Shown here in pieces: positions 26,664 to 37,160 of a DNA stretch of 44,128 nt (position 1 is the first letter of the stretch; each line of letters begins with the position of its first letter). A model generated the notes under the pieces. It saw only the letters and a program-made list of their open reading frames with translations, was not told the origin of the DNA and searched no databases. The DNA lies in assembly GCA_030622755.1 (NCBI GenBank), contig JAUXFT010000011.1:1-44128 (forward strand). The letters run 5' to 3'. The stretch is from Aestuariirhabdus sp. Lineage in GTDB: Bacteria; Pseudomonadota; Gammaproteobacteria; Pseudomonadales; Aestuariirhabdaceae. The position numbers and the translations under genes are program-made.

Positions 26664-28319
26664 ATGATATTGAGATTCGCTAACCTAAATTCCGTAGAGC
26701 ACGCTTCGAAGCTGATATTGGCTGCACTGACTTTGTCCCTTGCCGCCTGCCAGCCTTTATCCAACAGTACTATTTCAGAGCCAACAACCGAACTTCCAGA
26801 ACAGACCAGCACCAACGACAAAAACCTGAACGCTGAAGCATCCGCTACTATTGCTCAGAATGCCGTCGAGCCACAGGCAGAAATTCAACAATCACAAGCC
26901 GAGCCTACGCCAGTTGAAATCGATTTATGGCAACGCACACGGGATGGCTTTCAGCTTGATCTTTCGCGTAGCAACTCCCGAATCAATGCTCAACTGAGGT
27001 ATTACGCGACTCATCAGAAATATCTGGATCGTGTTGCTGATCGAGCTAATCGCTATCTGTTTTATATCGTAAGCGAGCTGGAAAAGCGCGATATGCCAAC
27101 CGAGCTTGCCTTGCTCCCTATCGTTGAAAGTGCATTCGATCCTTTCGCGTATTCTCACGGCAGGGCTTCAGGGATATGGCAGTTTATCCCTTCGACTGGC
27201 CGGCATTTTAATCTAAAGCAAAATTGGTGGTACGACGGCCGACGTGACATTGTCGCCTCCACCGATGCCGCCCTCACCTACCTTCAACAACTCCACAAAC
27301 GTTTTGACGACTGGGAACTGGCATTAGCTGCGTATAATTCCGGTGGCGGCACGGTTTCCAAGGCCATGCGTCGCAATCGAAATGCAGGCAAGCCAGAAGA
27401 TTTTTGGTCACTTAACTTGCCCAAAGAAACTCGAGCTTACGTACCGAAACTTATTGCTTTGAGTAAATTGGTGCTCGATCCGGCAAAACATAACGCTACG
27501 CTGAAAACGATTCCCAATAAACCTCATTTCCAGATTGTTGAAATTGAAGGTCAACTCGATATTGCGCAAGCGTCCAAAATGTCAGGAATGGATATTGACG
27601 ACCTTTATCAGCTAAACCCCGGATTCAATCAATGGGCTACAGATCCTGATGGTCCACACCATCTTTTAATACCTGTCGATAAGGCCGATGCGTTTTCCGT
27701 ACAACTCGCTCAACTGGATCCACAACAACGTATCCAGTGGCAGCGTTATAAAGTAAGCAGCGGTGATAGCCTGAATCGTATCGCCAAAAAGCACAACTCA
27801 ACGGTTGAGCTGTTAAAAGAGATCAATCATCTCCGCGGTAACATGATACGCCTGGGACAGGTTCTATTGATCCCTCGCCCATCCCAAAATCTGGCTAACT
27901 ACAGCCTCAGCGCTGAGCAACGCACCCTTGCCCGCCAGCAACGCGGTGCCAGCGGAAAATACCGCATTGCCCATACGGTTAAATCAGGTGATAGTTTTTG
28001 GACTATCTCCCGCAAACACAAGGTAACTGTGAGACAGCTGGCTAGCTGGAATAACATGGCTCCTGGAGACCCACTGGTAGTAGGCAAACGCCTGGTTATC
28101 TGGACCTCGGGAGGCTCCAGGTCAGCAACAGGTTCCTCACCCGGCGTCATTCGCAAAGTAACCTATCGCGTACGCAACGGAGATTCTCTTTCGAGAATTG
28201 CCAATCGTTTTAATGTAGGTGTCAGTCAGATCAAGAGTTGGAATACTCTCGACGCGAAATACCTGCAGCCAGGCCAAACGTTGACTCTGTTTGTGGACGT
28301 CACCAAAGGAACACGGTAA
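26664..28319 (+). CDS. mltD: Membrane-bound lytic murein transglycosylase D
   Basis: 551 aa from the ATG at 26664. The frame is open to 26550, but that start overlaps gloB and would bury the signal peptide. Seen: lipoprotein signal with lipobox LAAC (Cys29, followed by Gln, so outer-membrane sorting is expected); an SLT domain (about 140-270) with catalytic Glu155 in PIVESAFDP, then GIWQFIPSTG and AAYNSGGG; a short LysM-like or linker region (about 320-370); and three LysM repeats at about 380-420, 440-485 and 500-545 (YKVSSGDSL, HTVKSGDSF, YRVRNGDSL). It cleaves peptidoglycan glycan strands with formation of 1,6-anhydro ends. The ribosome site is poor. A strong terminator follows. Confidence 0.95.
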   Translation: MILRFANLNSVEHASKLILAALTLSLAACQPLSNSTISEPTTELPEQTSTNDKNLNAEASATIAQNAVEPQAEIQQSQAEPTPVEIDLWQRTRDGFQLDLSRSNSRINAQLRYYATHQKYLDRVADRANRYLFYIVSELEKRDMPTELALLPIVESAFDPFAYSHGRASGIWQFIPSTGRHFNLKQNWWYDGRRDIVASTDAALTYLQQLHKRFDDWELALAAYNSGGGTVSKAMRRNRNAGKPEDFWSLNLPKETRAYVPKLIALSKLVLDPAKHNATLKTIPNKPHFQIVEIEGQLDIAQASKMSGMDIDDLYQLNPGFNQWATDPDGPHHLLIPVDKADAFSVQLAQLDPQQRIQWQRYKVSSGDSLNRIAKKHNSTVELLKEINHLRGNMIRLGQVLLIPRPSQNLANYSLSAEQRTLARQQRGASGKYRIAHTVKSGDSFWTISRKHKVTVRQLASWNNMAPGDPLVVGKRLVIWTSGGSRSATGSSPGVIRKVTYRVRNGDSLSRIANRFNVGVSQIKSWNTLDAKYLQPGQTLTLFVDVTKGTR

Positions 28320-28325
28320 TCCCTG

Positions 28326-28378
28326 AACAGTTATATCCGCTGAAAATGTACACAGCGGATATAACCTGTTGATTTTTT
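28326..28378 (+). terminator. Intrinsic terminator after mltD
   Basis: AACAG plus TTATATCCGCTG (28326-28342) pairs with CAGCGGATATAA plus CCTGTT (28353-28370): 17 bp with one bulged C, 10-nt loop. A T6 run follows at 28373-28378. Confidence 0.85.
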
Positions 28379-28559
28379 CACCGCCCAGCAACCCTCGACT
28401 ATTCTTAATTTCAACACCTCGCGTCTATTTGCATAGGCTTTTTTTTAAAAATTATCGTTTATGAAGCCGGTAAAAACATCTTTAAACCACCCTGTTTTAT
28501 TTTCATACTTCACTGATTAACTCAATAAGCTTTGTGGTTATTTTCACAGAGAACGAACG

Positions 28560-30524
28560 ATGATTTTCAGAGTGGAATATCGCATAGGAAGTGCTTTATG
28601 GCGGCAGTCGTTCCTGATACCTTTATTGCAACTTCGCCCATCAACAGGATTCACCACTTTGGCACTCGCCACGCCCCTTTCTAGAGTCCAAAAAGCACTG
28701 TTCATCGCTTCATGCTGGCTGATCAGCTCGATTGGCCAGGCTGATGTTCAACGAAGTCACGCACTTTCTTTGTATGGCTCAGCAAAATATGAGGCTGAGT
28801 TTTCCCATTTCGATTATGTAAATCCTTCTGCCCCGAAAGGCGGTACGGTACGGTTGATGGCAACCGGTACCTTCGACACCCTGAACCCCTACACCTTGAA
28901 AGGCATTAGCCCGGTTAACACTCCAGGCTTTTACCTGTTCGCAATTTCTGAAAGCAATGAAACCCTGATGATGGGCACCGATAGCCTTAATCGCTCGGGT
29001 GATGAACCCCTGACCGGCTATGGACTAATTGCCGAAAGCATCGAGTATCCAGAAAACTTCTCGTGGGTCACGTTCCATTTACGGCCTGAAGCCCGCTTCC
29101 ATGATCACCATCCGATCCAGGCCGAAGATGTACTCTTCTCTTACGAAACGCTTATTAAAGAGGGACACCCCCGTTACCGTCTAACCTATCGCGACGTTAG
29201 TTCAGCTGAGGTAATCGGCCCCCAAAGTATTCGCTTCACTCTTCAGGGAGATAGCAGGAAGCGCCTTGCAATTACTTTGGGGGAGCTTCCCGTCCTCCCC
29301 AAACACTATTGGAAGAATCGTGAATTTTCATCCACTACATTAACTCCCCCTCTTGGTAGCGGCCCATACCGAATAGAATCTCTCGATCCCGGTCGTTCAA
29401 TTAACTTTGAACGAGTCAGGGACTATTGGGGAGCAAACCTGGCCGTTAATAAGGGTCGCTTTAACTTTGATCGAGTCAGATTCGATTTCTATCGGGATTT
29501 GACGGTAGCCTTCGAGGCCTTTAAAGCCCATCAATACGACCTGCATCTAGAGTACATAGCAAAAAACTGGGCTACTGGTTACGACTTCAATGCACTGCAC
29601 AACAAGCAGGTAATTAAACACGAAATACCCCATCAAATACCGGCGGTATTACAGGGTTTTTTCTTTAATACCCGTAAAGAGCTTTTCGCATCCATCCAGA
29701 CCAGGGAAGCCCTCACTCTTTTATTTGATTTTGAATGGGCCAATCGCTCTTTATTCCATAATGCCTATCTGCGCAGTAACTCCTATTTCGCCAATAGTGG
29801 CCTTGCGAGCAGTGAAATTCCGGGTAAATCTGTACAGGAAATTCTTGCTGGATACGACAGTCTCGGTGAGCGCGTTATTAAGGAAAAAATGGCACTGCCA
29901 ATAACCCAGGGTAACGGTAATCAACGCACTCAAATCCGACAAGCCCTACATCTACTTAAGGAGTCCGGGTGGGAACTCAAACAAGGCAAACTCAGGCACA
30001 GCAAAACTCACCAACCATTTCAATTTGAAATATTGGTCAGACAGCAATCGTTAAGTCGAATACTTGTGCCCTACCAACAAAGCTTGAAAAAAGTCGGCAT
30101 TGACATGCAAATCCGCCTGATTGACAGTGCTCAGTACAAAAACCGTATGGATAATTTTGATTTTGACATGACAACCATCGCCCTTGGACAGGCGTTAGCA
30201 CCTGGTGATGAATTACGACAATATTTTCATTCATCCCAAGCTGACACCATTGGCGGTCAGAATTATGCTGGGATCAACAATCCAACAGTAGACGATCTCA
30301 TTGAAAAGCTACTCGCTGCAGATGATCGTCAATCCGTACAAAAATATGGACAAGCTTTAGACAGAGTTCTTCTCTCGCAATACTATATGGTTCCCAACTG
30401 GTATATTAATTATCATCGTGTGGCTCACTGGAACCTACTGGATTTTCCGGAGTCTATTCCACCTTATGATTTCGGGTTTAGTAATTGGTGGATCAAGCCT
30501 GACACTATTTCATCTTCGGAGTAA
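28560..30524 (+). CDS. ABC transporter periplasmic peptide-binding protein (YejA/family 5), first copy
   Basis: Up to 654 aa; periplasmic receptor of the peptide ABC transporter encoded by the next four genes. Seen: SBP_bac_5 fold with the opening LYGSAKYEAEFSHFDYVNPSAPKGGTVRL-type segment (about 72-100), GSGPYRIESLDPGRSI (about 268-283) and a C-terminal NWYINYHRVAHWN. The start is uncertain. From ATG 28560 the signal sequence (KALFIASCWLISSIGQA) would lie unusually deep. A TTG at 28659, with AGGA upstream, gives a 621-aa protein with a normal signal peptide and a length like its neighbour. It is a tandem paralogue of the next gene. Known: the arrangement resembles Pseudomonas nppA1-nppA2-nppB-nppC-nppD. 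Confidence 0.9.
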   Translation: MIFRVEYRIGSALWRQSFLIPLLQLRPSTGFTTLALATPLSRVQKALFIASCWLISSIGQADVQRSHALSLYGSAKYEAEFSHFDYVNPSAPKGGTVRLMATGTFDTLNPYTLKGISPVNTPGFYLFAISESNETLMMGTDSLNRSGDEPLTGYGLIAESIEYPENFSWVTFHLRPEARFHDHHPIQAEDVLFSYETLIKEGHPRYRLTYRDVSSAEVIGPQSIRFTLQGDSRKRLAITLGELPVLPKHYWKNREFSSTTLTPPLGSGPYRIESLDPGRSINFERVRDYWGANLAVNKGRFNFDRVRFDFYRDLTVAFEAFKAHQYDLHLEYIAKNWATGYDFNALHNKQVIKHEIPHQIPAVLQGFFFNTRKELFASIQTREALTLLFDFEWANRSLFHNAYLRSNSYFANSGLASSEIPGKSVQEILAGYDSLGERVIKEKMALPITQGNGNQRTQIRQALHLLKESGWELKQGKLRHSKTHQPFQFEILVRQQSLSRILVPYQQSLKKVGIDMQIRLIDSAQYKNRMDNFDFDMTTIALGQALAPGDELRQYFHSSQADTIGGQNYAGINNPTVDDLIEKLLAADDRQSVQKYGQALDRVLLSQYYMVPNWYINYHRVAHWNLLDFPESIPPYDFGFSNWWIKPDTISSSE

Positions 30525-30532
30525 CTGATTCA

Positions 30533-32416
30533 ATGCTTCAACACTCTTTTGCACGCTGGTTTTTGTGTGGAATCCTGACATTTCTGGCAGCCGGCTTTCA
30601 AGTGTCATTCGCTAACCAGCAAACGAATTCGAACCACATCAGTCACGCTATTGCGATGCACGGTGAAGCAAAATACCCGCAAGACTTTCAACACTTCGAG
30701 TACGCCAACCCCTCAGCTCCTAAAGGAGGTAACATCCGCCTTGCTGTCATCAGTAGCGGCGGCTTCGATAGCCTTAATCCCTTTATCGTCAAAGGCATTT
30801 CAGCCGCTGGATTGGGGTATCTAGGGACCAGCTATCTCTACGAATCGCTAACCTCTCGCGCTCACGATGAACCCTTCACCGAATACGGTCGTATCGCATC
30901 AAAAATCGAGTGGCCAGATGACCGTTCGTACGTCATCTATCACCTGAATCCTGCCGCACGTTTTCACGATGGCAAACCCATCACCTCAGCTGACGTCGAA
31001 TACACCTTCAAGCTACTCACTACGCAAGGCCACCCGTTATATCGGACCTATTACAAAAACATCAACCAGGTAGATGTGATAGATGCTCACACCATCCGTT
31101 TTAACTTTGAGGAAGGTGACAATAGAGAGCTCGCACTGATCGTTGGACAACTGCCTATTCTTCCCAAACATTTTTGGGAGAACAGAGATTTCAACAAAAC
31201 AAACATGCAATTACCGCTAGGCAGCGGCCCCTACAAAGTTAAATCTGTAGATCCTGGGCGTTCTATTACCTATGAGCGAGTTACCGACTACTGGGGAGCT
31301 GATCTGGCCCTCAACAAAGGCTTATATAACTTTGATGAAATCCGCTTCGACTATTATCGTGACGACACCGTAGCAATCGAAGCCTTAAAGGCCGGTGAAT
31401 ACGATTACCGCGAGGAAAATAGCGCTAAAAACTGGGCGACACTCTATAATGGCCGCCAGTTTGAACAAAAATTAATGGTGCGCGAGGCGACACCCAACAG
31501 CAACCCCACTGGGATGCAGGCGTTTGTTTATAATGTTCGACGTGACCTCTTCAGCGATACCAGGGTACGAGAAGCGCTAGCCTATGCTTTTGACTTCGAG
31601 TGGACCAACAAAAACCTGTTCTACGACACCTACGCTCGTACAAAAAGCTATTTTTCAAATTCCGATATGGCAGCCTCCGGGCTCCCTTCGGAAGATGAGC
31701 TAGCGCTGTTGGCCCCCTACCAGGGACAATTCCCTGAACGGGTCTTATCAGAGGTTTATCATCCCCCCAAGACCGCAGGGGATGGCAATGTGCGTCGCAA
31801 TCTTGGCGCAGCCATGAAACTGCTAAAACAAGCGGGCTGGGAAATAAACAACAAGCGCCTGACGCATACCCAAACGGGACAAGTATTCGACTTCGAACTG
31901 CTACTTGCCAGCCCCTCTTTCGAAAGAGTCGGTATGCCATTCCGTAAAAACCTGCAACGGTTAGGCATTAATATGACCGTACGAATGGTCGATACTCAGC
32001 AATATATTCAACGAGTTCGCAGCTTTGATTTTGACATGATCATCGGGGGCTTTGGACAATCGAGCTCCCCTGGCAACGAGCAGCGGGACTTTTGGCACTC
32101 CAGCCAAGCCGATCATCAGGGAAGTCGCAATCAAATTGGGATCAAAAATCCAGTAATAGATGGGCTAATCGATGAAGTCATAAGTGCAACAAATCGAGAT
32201 GAACTGATCACCGCAACCCGTGCACTAGACAGAATTTTATTGTGGAATTTTTATGTAATTCCTAACTGGCACATCACCAGTGATCGACTAGTGTACTGGA
32301 ACAAATTCGGCCGTCCCGGCATTATTCCCAAATATGGTGTATCACTGGACACCTGGTGGATTGATAGTGAGAAGCTAAGTCGAATTAACCGGCCCGATGA
32401 TGTTAAAGGAAATTAA
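30533..32416 (+). CDS. yejA: ABC transporter periplasmic peptide-binding protein (YejA/family 5), second copy
   Basis: 627 aa with a clean N-terminal signal peptide (hydrophobic 9-27, FQVSFAN near the cleavage site). Seen: the same family 5 landmarks as the first copy, namely HGEAKYPQDFQHFEYANPSAPKGG, GSGPYKVKSVDPGRSI and a closing NWHITSDRLVYWNKFG, so the two are tandem duplicates that have diverged. Only 8 bp separate it from the first copy and 9 bp from yejB, so all are one operon. Known: YejA-type receptors bind oligopeptides, and in E. coli YejABEF imports microcin C. The two receptors may widen the range of peptides presented to one permease. Confidence 0.92.
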   Translation: MLQHSFARWFLCGILTFLAAGFQVSFANQQTNSNHISHAIAMHGEAKYPQDFQHFEYANPSAPKGGNIRLAVISSGGFDSLNPFIVKGISAAGLGYLGTSYLYESLTSRAHDEPFTEYGRIASKIEWPDDRSYVIYHLNPAARFHDGKPITSADVEYTFKLLTTQGHPLYRTYYKNINQVDVIDAHTIRFNFEEGDNRELALIVGQLPILPKHFWENRDFNKTNMQLPLGSGPYKVKSVDPGRSITYERVTDYWGADLALNKGLYNFDEIRFDYYRDDTVAIEALKAGEYDYREENSAKNWATLYNGRQFEQKLMVREATPNSNPTGMQAFVYNVRRDLFSDTRVREALAYAFDFEWTNKNLFYDTYARTKSYFSNSDMAASGLPSEDELALLAPYQGQFPERVLSEVYHPPKTAGDGNVRRNLGAAMKLLKQAGWEINNKRLTHTQTGQVFDFELLLASPSFERVGMPFRKNLQRLGINMTVRMVDTQQYIQRVRSFDFDMIIGGFGQSSSPGNEQRDFWHSSQADHQGSRNQIGIKNPVIDGLIDEVISATNRDELITATRALDRILLWNFYVIPNWHITSDRLVYWNKFGRPGIIPKYGVSLDTWWIDSEKLSRINRPDDVKGN

Positions 32417-32425
32417 TTTTCTGTC

Positions 32426-33511
32426 ATGCTAGCGTATATTATTCGGCGAGTCTTACTGATCATCCCAACATTGTTCGGCATCATGCTGATCAATTTCATT
32501 ATTATTCAGGCTGCTCCTGGCGGCCCTGTAGAGCAAATGCTTGCCAAACTGCAGGGAATGGACACGGGCATATCTAGCCGTATGGGTGGGGGCAGCGAAA
32601 TCAGTTCCAGCAGCCAATCATCAGATGGAGGGTACCGGGGAGCTCAAGGACTTGACCCTCAGCTAGTAGAAGATATCAAAAAGCTTTACGGTTTTGATAA
32701 ACCTGCACATGAACGCTTCTTTCAAATGTTAAAAAGCTATTTGAGATTTGATTTCGGTGACAGTTTTTACCGTGATCAATCCGTAACCGGGCTAATTGTT
32801 GAAAAACTTCCTGTTTCAATATCTCTGGGGCTTTGGACAACACTACTGGTCTACCTTATATCCATTCCTTTAGGTATTAAAAAAGCGATAAAACATGGCT
32901 CCCCCTTTGATGTAGCAAGCAGCACACTGATCATCATTGGTTACGCCATTCCAGGGTTTCTCTTCGCCATTTTGTTGATTGTCTATTTTGCAGGCGGCAG
33001 TTATCTGGACTGGTTTCCATTGCGAGGTTTAACCTCTCCAGACTTCGAACAGATGTCCTATGCAGGCAAAGCTCTGGACTACCTTTGGCATATGATTTTA
33101 CCGGTAACCGCTATGGTTATTGGTGGATTTGCCACATTGACCATGCTCACAAAAAACTCATTTCTGGATGAAATCCATAAACAATATGTTCTAACCGCCC
33201 GTGCAAAAGGGCTCAGCGAAAAAAACGTGCTCTACGGCCACGTATTTCGTAATGCTATGCTATTGATCATCGCCGGTATCCCCTCTGCATTGATCGGCAT
33301 CTTTTTTACCAGCTCACTGTTAATAGAAGTAATATTCTCACTCGACGGACTCGGTCTACTGGGGTTTGAATCAGCCCTGAATCGAGATTACCCGGTTGTT
33401 TTCGGCACGCTCTTTATCTTTACCTTGATAGGACTGCTTCTCAAATTGATCGGCGATGTGACCTATATGCTGGTTGACCCTCGCATCGATTTTGATAGCA
33501 GGGAAGGATGA
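32426..33511 (+). CDS. yejB: Peptide ABC transporter permease YejB
   Basis: 361 aa inner-membrane permease (E. coli YejB 364). Seen: the N-terminal helix at 7-28; a Ser/Gly-rich periplasmic loop (about 50-76) peculiar to YejB-type permeases; the BPD_transp_1 domain (about 125-350) with five further helices; and the EAA loop [22 protein letters not shown] that contacts the ATPase. The stop is separated from the yejE start by one base. Confidence 0.94.
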   Translation: MLAYIIRRVLLIIPTLFGIMLINFIIIQAAPGGPVEQMLAKLQGMDTGISSRMGGGSEISSSSQSSDGGYRGAQGLDPQLVEDIKKLYGFDKPAHERFFQMLKSYLRFDFGDSFYRDQSVTGLIVEKLPVSISLGLWTTLLVYLISIPLGIKKAIKHGSPFDVASSTLIIIGYAIPGFLFAILLIVYFAGGSYLDWFPLRGLTSPDFEQMSYAGKALDYLWHMILPVTAMVIGGFATLTMLTKNSFLDEIHKQYVLTARAKGLSEKNVLYGHVFRNAMLLIIAGIPSALIGIFFTSSLLIEVIFSLDGLGLLGFESALNRDYPVVFGTLFIFTLIGLLLKLIGDVTYMLVDPRIDFDSREG

Positions 33512-33512
33512 A

Positions 33513-34547
33513 ATGACCACTTTCAATATGAGCCCAATCAATCAGCGCCGATGGCAACTATTTGTTAAAAACAAACGTGGTTATTACTCACTTTGGTTCT
33601 TTTGCATAATTTTTATCGTTACTCTATTTGCCGAATTTGTGGCCAACGATAAACCCTTGTTGGTTAATTATGACAACCAGCTATTCTTTCCGGTTTTATT
33701 GGTTTATCCCGAAACAGAATTTGGCGGAGAGTTCGAAACCGAAGCAGATTATCGCGATGAATTCGTTGCTGAATTAATTAATAATAAGGGCTGGATGCTA
33801 TGGCCTCCCATCCCCTATAGTTACGATACGATTATCTATAACTTACCCGTTCCCGCCCCTGCCCCACCCTCTGCAGACAACTGGCTAGGCAGCGATGACC
33901 AGGCCAGAGATGTGCTGGCACGGGTTATTTATGGTTTTCGCATTTCGGTGTTATTTGCGTTGGCGTTGACTATCAGCAGTTCAATCATCGGAGTTGCTGT
34001 GGGGGCCATACAGGGCTACTACGGCGGAAAAATTGACCTTATAGGACAACGCCTTATAGAGGTTTTTTCAGGCTTACCCGTACTGTATCTGCTTATTATT
34101 CTTTCCAGCTTTGTAACACCTAATTTCTGGTGGTTACTGGGAATTATGCTCTTGTTTAGCTGGATGCAACTCGTGGATCTTGTACGAGCCGAGTTTTTCC
34201 GTGCCAGGAATTTTGAGTACGTACGCGCTGCAAGAGCGCTTGGGCTGAAAAATAGCGGGATCATATTCCGTCATATTCTGCCCAACGCCATGGTTGCGAC
34301 TATTACCTTTATGCCCTTTATTCTTACCGCTGCGATTACAACATTAACCTCTCTGGATTTTCTGGGTTTTGGCTTACCGGTTGGCTCACCCTCTCTCGGT
34401 GAACTGGTGGCTCAAGGAAAAAACAACCTTGGAGCACCCTGGCTGGGACTTTCTGCATTCATAACCTTGTCACTAATGCTTACCCTGCTGGTATTTATTG
34501 GTGAAGCGGCCCGTGATGCGTTTGATCCAAGGAAACAGATATCATGA
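33513..34547 (+). CDS. yejE: Peptide ABC transporter permease YejE
   Basis: 344 aa from the ATG at 33513, which has GGAAGGA just upstream; the frame open from 33474 lies inside yejB. Seen: the N-terminal OppC-like helix (about 24-44); the YejE-typical periplasmic segment with WPPIPYSYDTI and the LGSDDQARDVLARVIYG motif (about 130-146); BPD_transp_1 helices; and the EAA loop VRAARALGLKNSGIIFRHILPNA. It forms a heterodimeric channel with YejB. It overlaps yejF by 4 bp (ATGA). Confidence 0.94.
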   Translation: MTTFNMSPINQRRWQLFVKNKRGYYSLWFFCIIFIVTLFAEFVANDKPLLVNYDNQLFFPVLLVYPETEFGGEFETEADYRDEFVAELINNKGWMLWPPIPYSYDTIIYNLPVPAPAPPSADNWLGSDDQARDVLARVIYGFRISVLFALALTISSSIIGVAVGAIQGYYGGKIDLIGQRLIEVFSGLPVLYLLIILSSFVTPNFWWLLGIMLLFSWMQLVDLVRAEFFRARNFEYVRAARALGLKNSGIIFRHILPNAMVATITFMPFILTAAITTLTSLDFLGFGLPVGSPSLGELVAQGKNNLGAPWLGLSAFITLSLMLTLLVFIGEAARDAFDPRKQIS

Positions 34548-36139
34548 ACACAAACACGCCACTACTGAAAGTCGAAAACCTCGCTGTTAATTTTTCATCA
34601 GGTGATGACAACGTCTGTGCTGTTAAAGAGATTAGCTTTAGTATTCATAAAGGTGAAACCCTGGCCCTTGTTGGAGAAAGCGGTTCAGGAAAATCGGTAA
34701 CGGCCCACTCCATCTTACAACTTCTGCCGTACCCTACTGCAAGCCATCCCAAAGGCAGCATTCAATTTGACGGCGAAGAGATCATCGGCACTTCCGAAGA
34801 GAAAATGCAAACCATACGTGGCGACCGAATAAGCATTATCTTCCAGGAACCCATGACGTCGCTTAACCCATTGCACACGATTTCCCGCCAAATTGGGGAA
34901 GTGATCAGACTGCATCGAGGCGGCAATAAAAAATCGATAGAAAAGCACACCCTTGAGTTACTTCACCTGGTCGGTATACGCCAGGCAAAGCAACGCTTCA
35001 ATTCATACCCTCACGAGTTATCCGGAGGGCAACGGCAGCGCGTTATGATTGCCATGGCCTTGGCTAATGAACCTGATCTGTTAATTGCCGACGAGCCCAC
35101 CACGGCTCTGGATGTCACTGTACAGAAACAGATTCTTGAATTGTTAACCGAACTGCAACATAAAATAGGCATGGCCATTCTGCTCATTACTCACGATCTG
35201 CACGTAGTCAGACATTTCGCAAAGCGTGTTTGCGTTATGCATCAAGGAATGTGCGTTGAACAAGGCAGCACAGAGAATGTTTTTGAGAATCCCGAGCAGC
35301 CTTATACCAAACAGTTAATCGGTTCGATACCCTCCGGCAGCGCTGTTCCTTTAGACACGAATGCACCTGCTCTTTTACAGGTTGATCAACTCAAGGTCTG
35401 GTTTCCTATCAAACGAGGGGTATTGCAACGCACTGTCGACCACATTAAGGCCGTAGATGATATCTCAATCGATCTGTCTGCCGGTGAAACCCTGGGAGTT
35501 GTGGGTGAAAGTGGGTCCGGCAAATCTACACTAGGCTTTGCTATTTTAAAGCTAATCGCTAGCAAGGGCACCCTGATCTTTGACCAACAACCCATAGACC
35601 ATATGGACCAAAAGACATTCCGTCCGCTACGTCGTGAGATGCAAATCGTTTTTCAGGATCCCTATGGCAGCCTCAACCCCAGAATGTCGATAGGGCAAAT
35701 TATTGCAGAAGGGTTGAGCATTCATGAGGGCTCACAACAACAGCATGAAGAAAAAGTGATTGAAGTGCTGACAGAAGTAGATCTCGACCCGGATATACGG
35801 CATCGCTACCCACATGAGTTTTCGGGGGGCCAGCGCCAACGCATTGCCATTGCCCGGGCTCTGGTCCTGAAACCCCGCCTGATCATCCTTGATGAACCAA
35901 CATCCGCGCTCGACCGTACCGTTCAGGTTCAGATACTGGAACTGCTCAAAGACCTTCAGCAAAAACATGGTATTGCGTATATTTTCATCAGCCATGATCT
36001 TGCTGTGGTCAAATCGATCAGTCATCGTCTACTTGTTATGAAAGAGGGGAAAAAGGTTGAATATGGACCAACGCAACAAGTATTCAATAATCCTCAACAA
36101 TCCTATACCCGAGAACTGATGGAAGCAGCTCTGGGATAA
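34544..36139 (+). CDS. yejF: Peptide ABC transporter ATP-binding protein YejF (two fused ATPase domains)
   Basis: 531 aa with two complete nucleotide-binding domains. Seen: domain 1 with Walker A GESGSGKS (44-51), signature LSGGQRQR and Walker [10 protein letters not shown]; domain 2 with Walker A GESGSGKS (321-328), signature FSGGQRQR and Walker [10 protein letters not shown]; and an oligopeptide-type linker after domain 1 ([12 protein letters not shown]). It energises YejB/YejE. The start ATG overlaps the yejE stop. The stop codon lies in a small tandem duplication, CTCTGGGATA at 36129-36138 and 36140-36149. No hairpin terminator is seen before fabI 105 bp downstream. Confidence 0.95.
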   Translation: MNTNTPLLKVENLAVNFSSGDDNVCAVKEISFSIHKGETLALVGESGSGKSVTAHSILQLLPYPTASHPKGSIQFDGEEIIGTSEEKMQTIRGDRISIIFQEPMTSLNPLHTISRQIGEVIRLHRGGNKKSIEKHTLELLHLVGIRQAKQRFNSYPHELSGGQRQRVMIAMALANEPDLLIADEPTTALDVTVQKQILELLTELQHKIGMAILLITHDLHVVRHFAKRVCVMHQGMCVEQGSTENVFENPEQPYTKQLIGSIPSGSAVPLDTNAPALLQVDQLKVWFPIKRGVLQRTVDHIKAVDDISIDLSAGETLGVVGESGSGKSTLGFAILKLIASKGTLIFDQQPIDHMDQKTFRPLRREMQIVFQDPYGSLNPRMSIGQIIAEGLSIHEGSQQQHEEKVIEVLTEVDLDPDIRHRYPHEFSGGQRQRIAIARALVLKPRLIILDEPTSALDRTVQVQILELLKDLQQKHGIAYIFISHDLAVVKSISHRLLVMKEGKKVEYGPTQQVFNNPQQSYTRELMEAALG

Positions 36140-36244
36140 CTCTGGGATAGCCCTGCTGCTTACACAAATACATAGAACACGCTATCGAACTACACAGCGC
36201 CTTTCTCTATACTCAGAAGGTTCTGTATAACAAAGGAAAAAATC

Positions 36245-37051
36245 ATGGGTTTTCTCGCAGGAAAACGCGTCCTGATTGTCGGGGTCGCCAGCAAACTATC
36301 TATCGCATCCGGAATAGCGGCAGCAATGCACAGAGAAGGTGCGGAGTTAGCATTCACCTATCAAAACGAGAAGTTAAAAAAACGGGTTGTCGGTTTTGCC
36401 GAAGACTGGGGCTCCTCTGAAGAGCTATGCTTCCCCTGTGACGTCGCGAATGATGAAGACATTACCACTGTATTCACCGAACTCGGCAAAAAGTGGGATG
36501 GTCTCGACTGTATTGTTCACTCGGTAGGCTTTGCTCCTGGAGACCAGCTTGACGGGGACTTCGTCGATGTAACAACCCGCGAAGGCTTCAGAATTGCCCA
36601 CGATATTAGCGCCTACAGCTTTGTTGCCCTCGCCCGCGAAGGCCGTGAACTTATGAAGGGCCGTAACGGCTCCCTGCTGACGCTGACCTATCTTGGCGCT
36701 GAGCGCACTATGCCTAACTACAACGTGATGGGACTGGCCAAAGCTAGCCTGGAATCCAGTGTGCGCTATATGGCACGTAGCCTGGGTGTAGAAGGCATCC
36801 GAGTAAATGCAATCTCTGCAGGCCCTATTCGAACCCTGGCAGCCTCTGGAATTAAAAGCTTCCGCAAAATGCTCTCTTATAATGCGGCGCAAACTCCCTT
36901 AAAACGCAATGTAACTATTGATGAAGTGGGTAATGTTGCAGCATTCCTTTGCTCTGACCTCGCCAGTGGAGTTTCCGGAGAAATCACCTATGTTGATGGC
37001 GGATTTAATACAACTGCCATGGGCAACCTCGAGGACGCTCAGGCAGAGTAG
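36245..37051 (+). CDS. fabI: Enoyl-[acyl-carrier-protein] reductase (NADH) FabI
   Basis: 268 aa short-chain dehydrogenase that carries out the last reduction of each fatty-acid elongation cycle. Seen: the FabI-type cofactor motif [13 protein letters not shown] (13-25), active-site Tyr149 (LTYLG), Tyr159 and Lys166 (YNVMGLAK), and the substrate loop AAS-IKSFRKM (about 198-208) where triclosan binds in E. coli FabI. The ribosome site AAAGGA precedes the ATG. It is downstream of yejF on the same strand but has a 105-bp gap with possible promoter sequence. A bidirectional terminator follows. Confidence 0.97.
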   Translation: MGFLAGKRVLIVGVASKLSIASGIAAAMHREGAELAFTYQNEKLKKRVVGFAEDWGSSEELCFPCDVANDEDITTVFTELGKKWDGLDCIVHSVGFAPGDQLDGDFVDVTTREGFRIAHDISAYSFVALAREGRELMKGRNGSLLTLTYLGAERTMPNYNVMGLAKASLESSVRYMARSLGVEGIRVNAISAGPIRTLAASGIKSFRKMLSYNAAQTPLKRNVTIDEVGNVAAFLCSDLASGVSGEITYVDGGFNTTAMGNLEDAQAE

Positions 37052-37065
37052 TTACATCCCGTCAT

Positions 37066-37094
37066 AAAAAAAGGCCGCTATGCGGCCTTTTTTT
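37066..37094. terminator. Bidirectional intrinsic terminator between fabI and ppiD
   Basis: AAAAAAAGGCCGC (37066-37078) and GCGGCCTTTTTTT (37082-37094) form a perfect 13-bp stem with a 3-nt loop, between two convergent genes. Confidence 0.92.
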
Positions 37095-37160
37095 ATCTCT
37101 GCATTTGGCTTACCAGTCTAAAACTCCAGACCCGTAAGTAACAGAAGCTGTCAGCTCAAG

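Noticed and set aside
31551-31940. A 129-codon antisense frame inside the second peptide-binding protein gene
   Set aside because: It is the shadow of a well-conserved gene, with no start signal.
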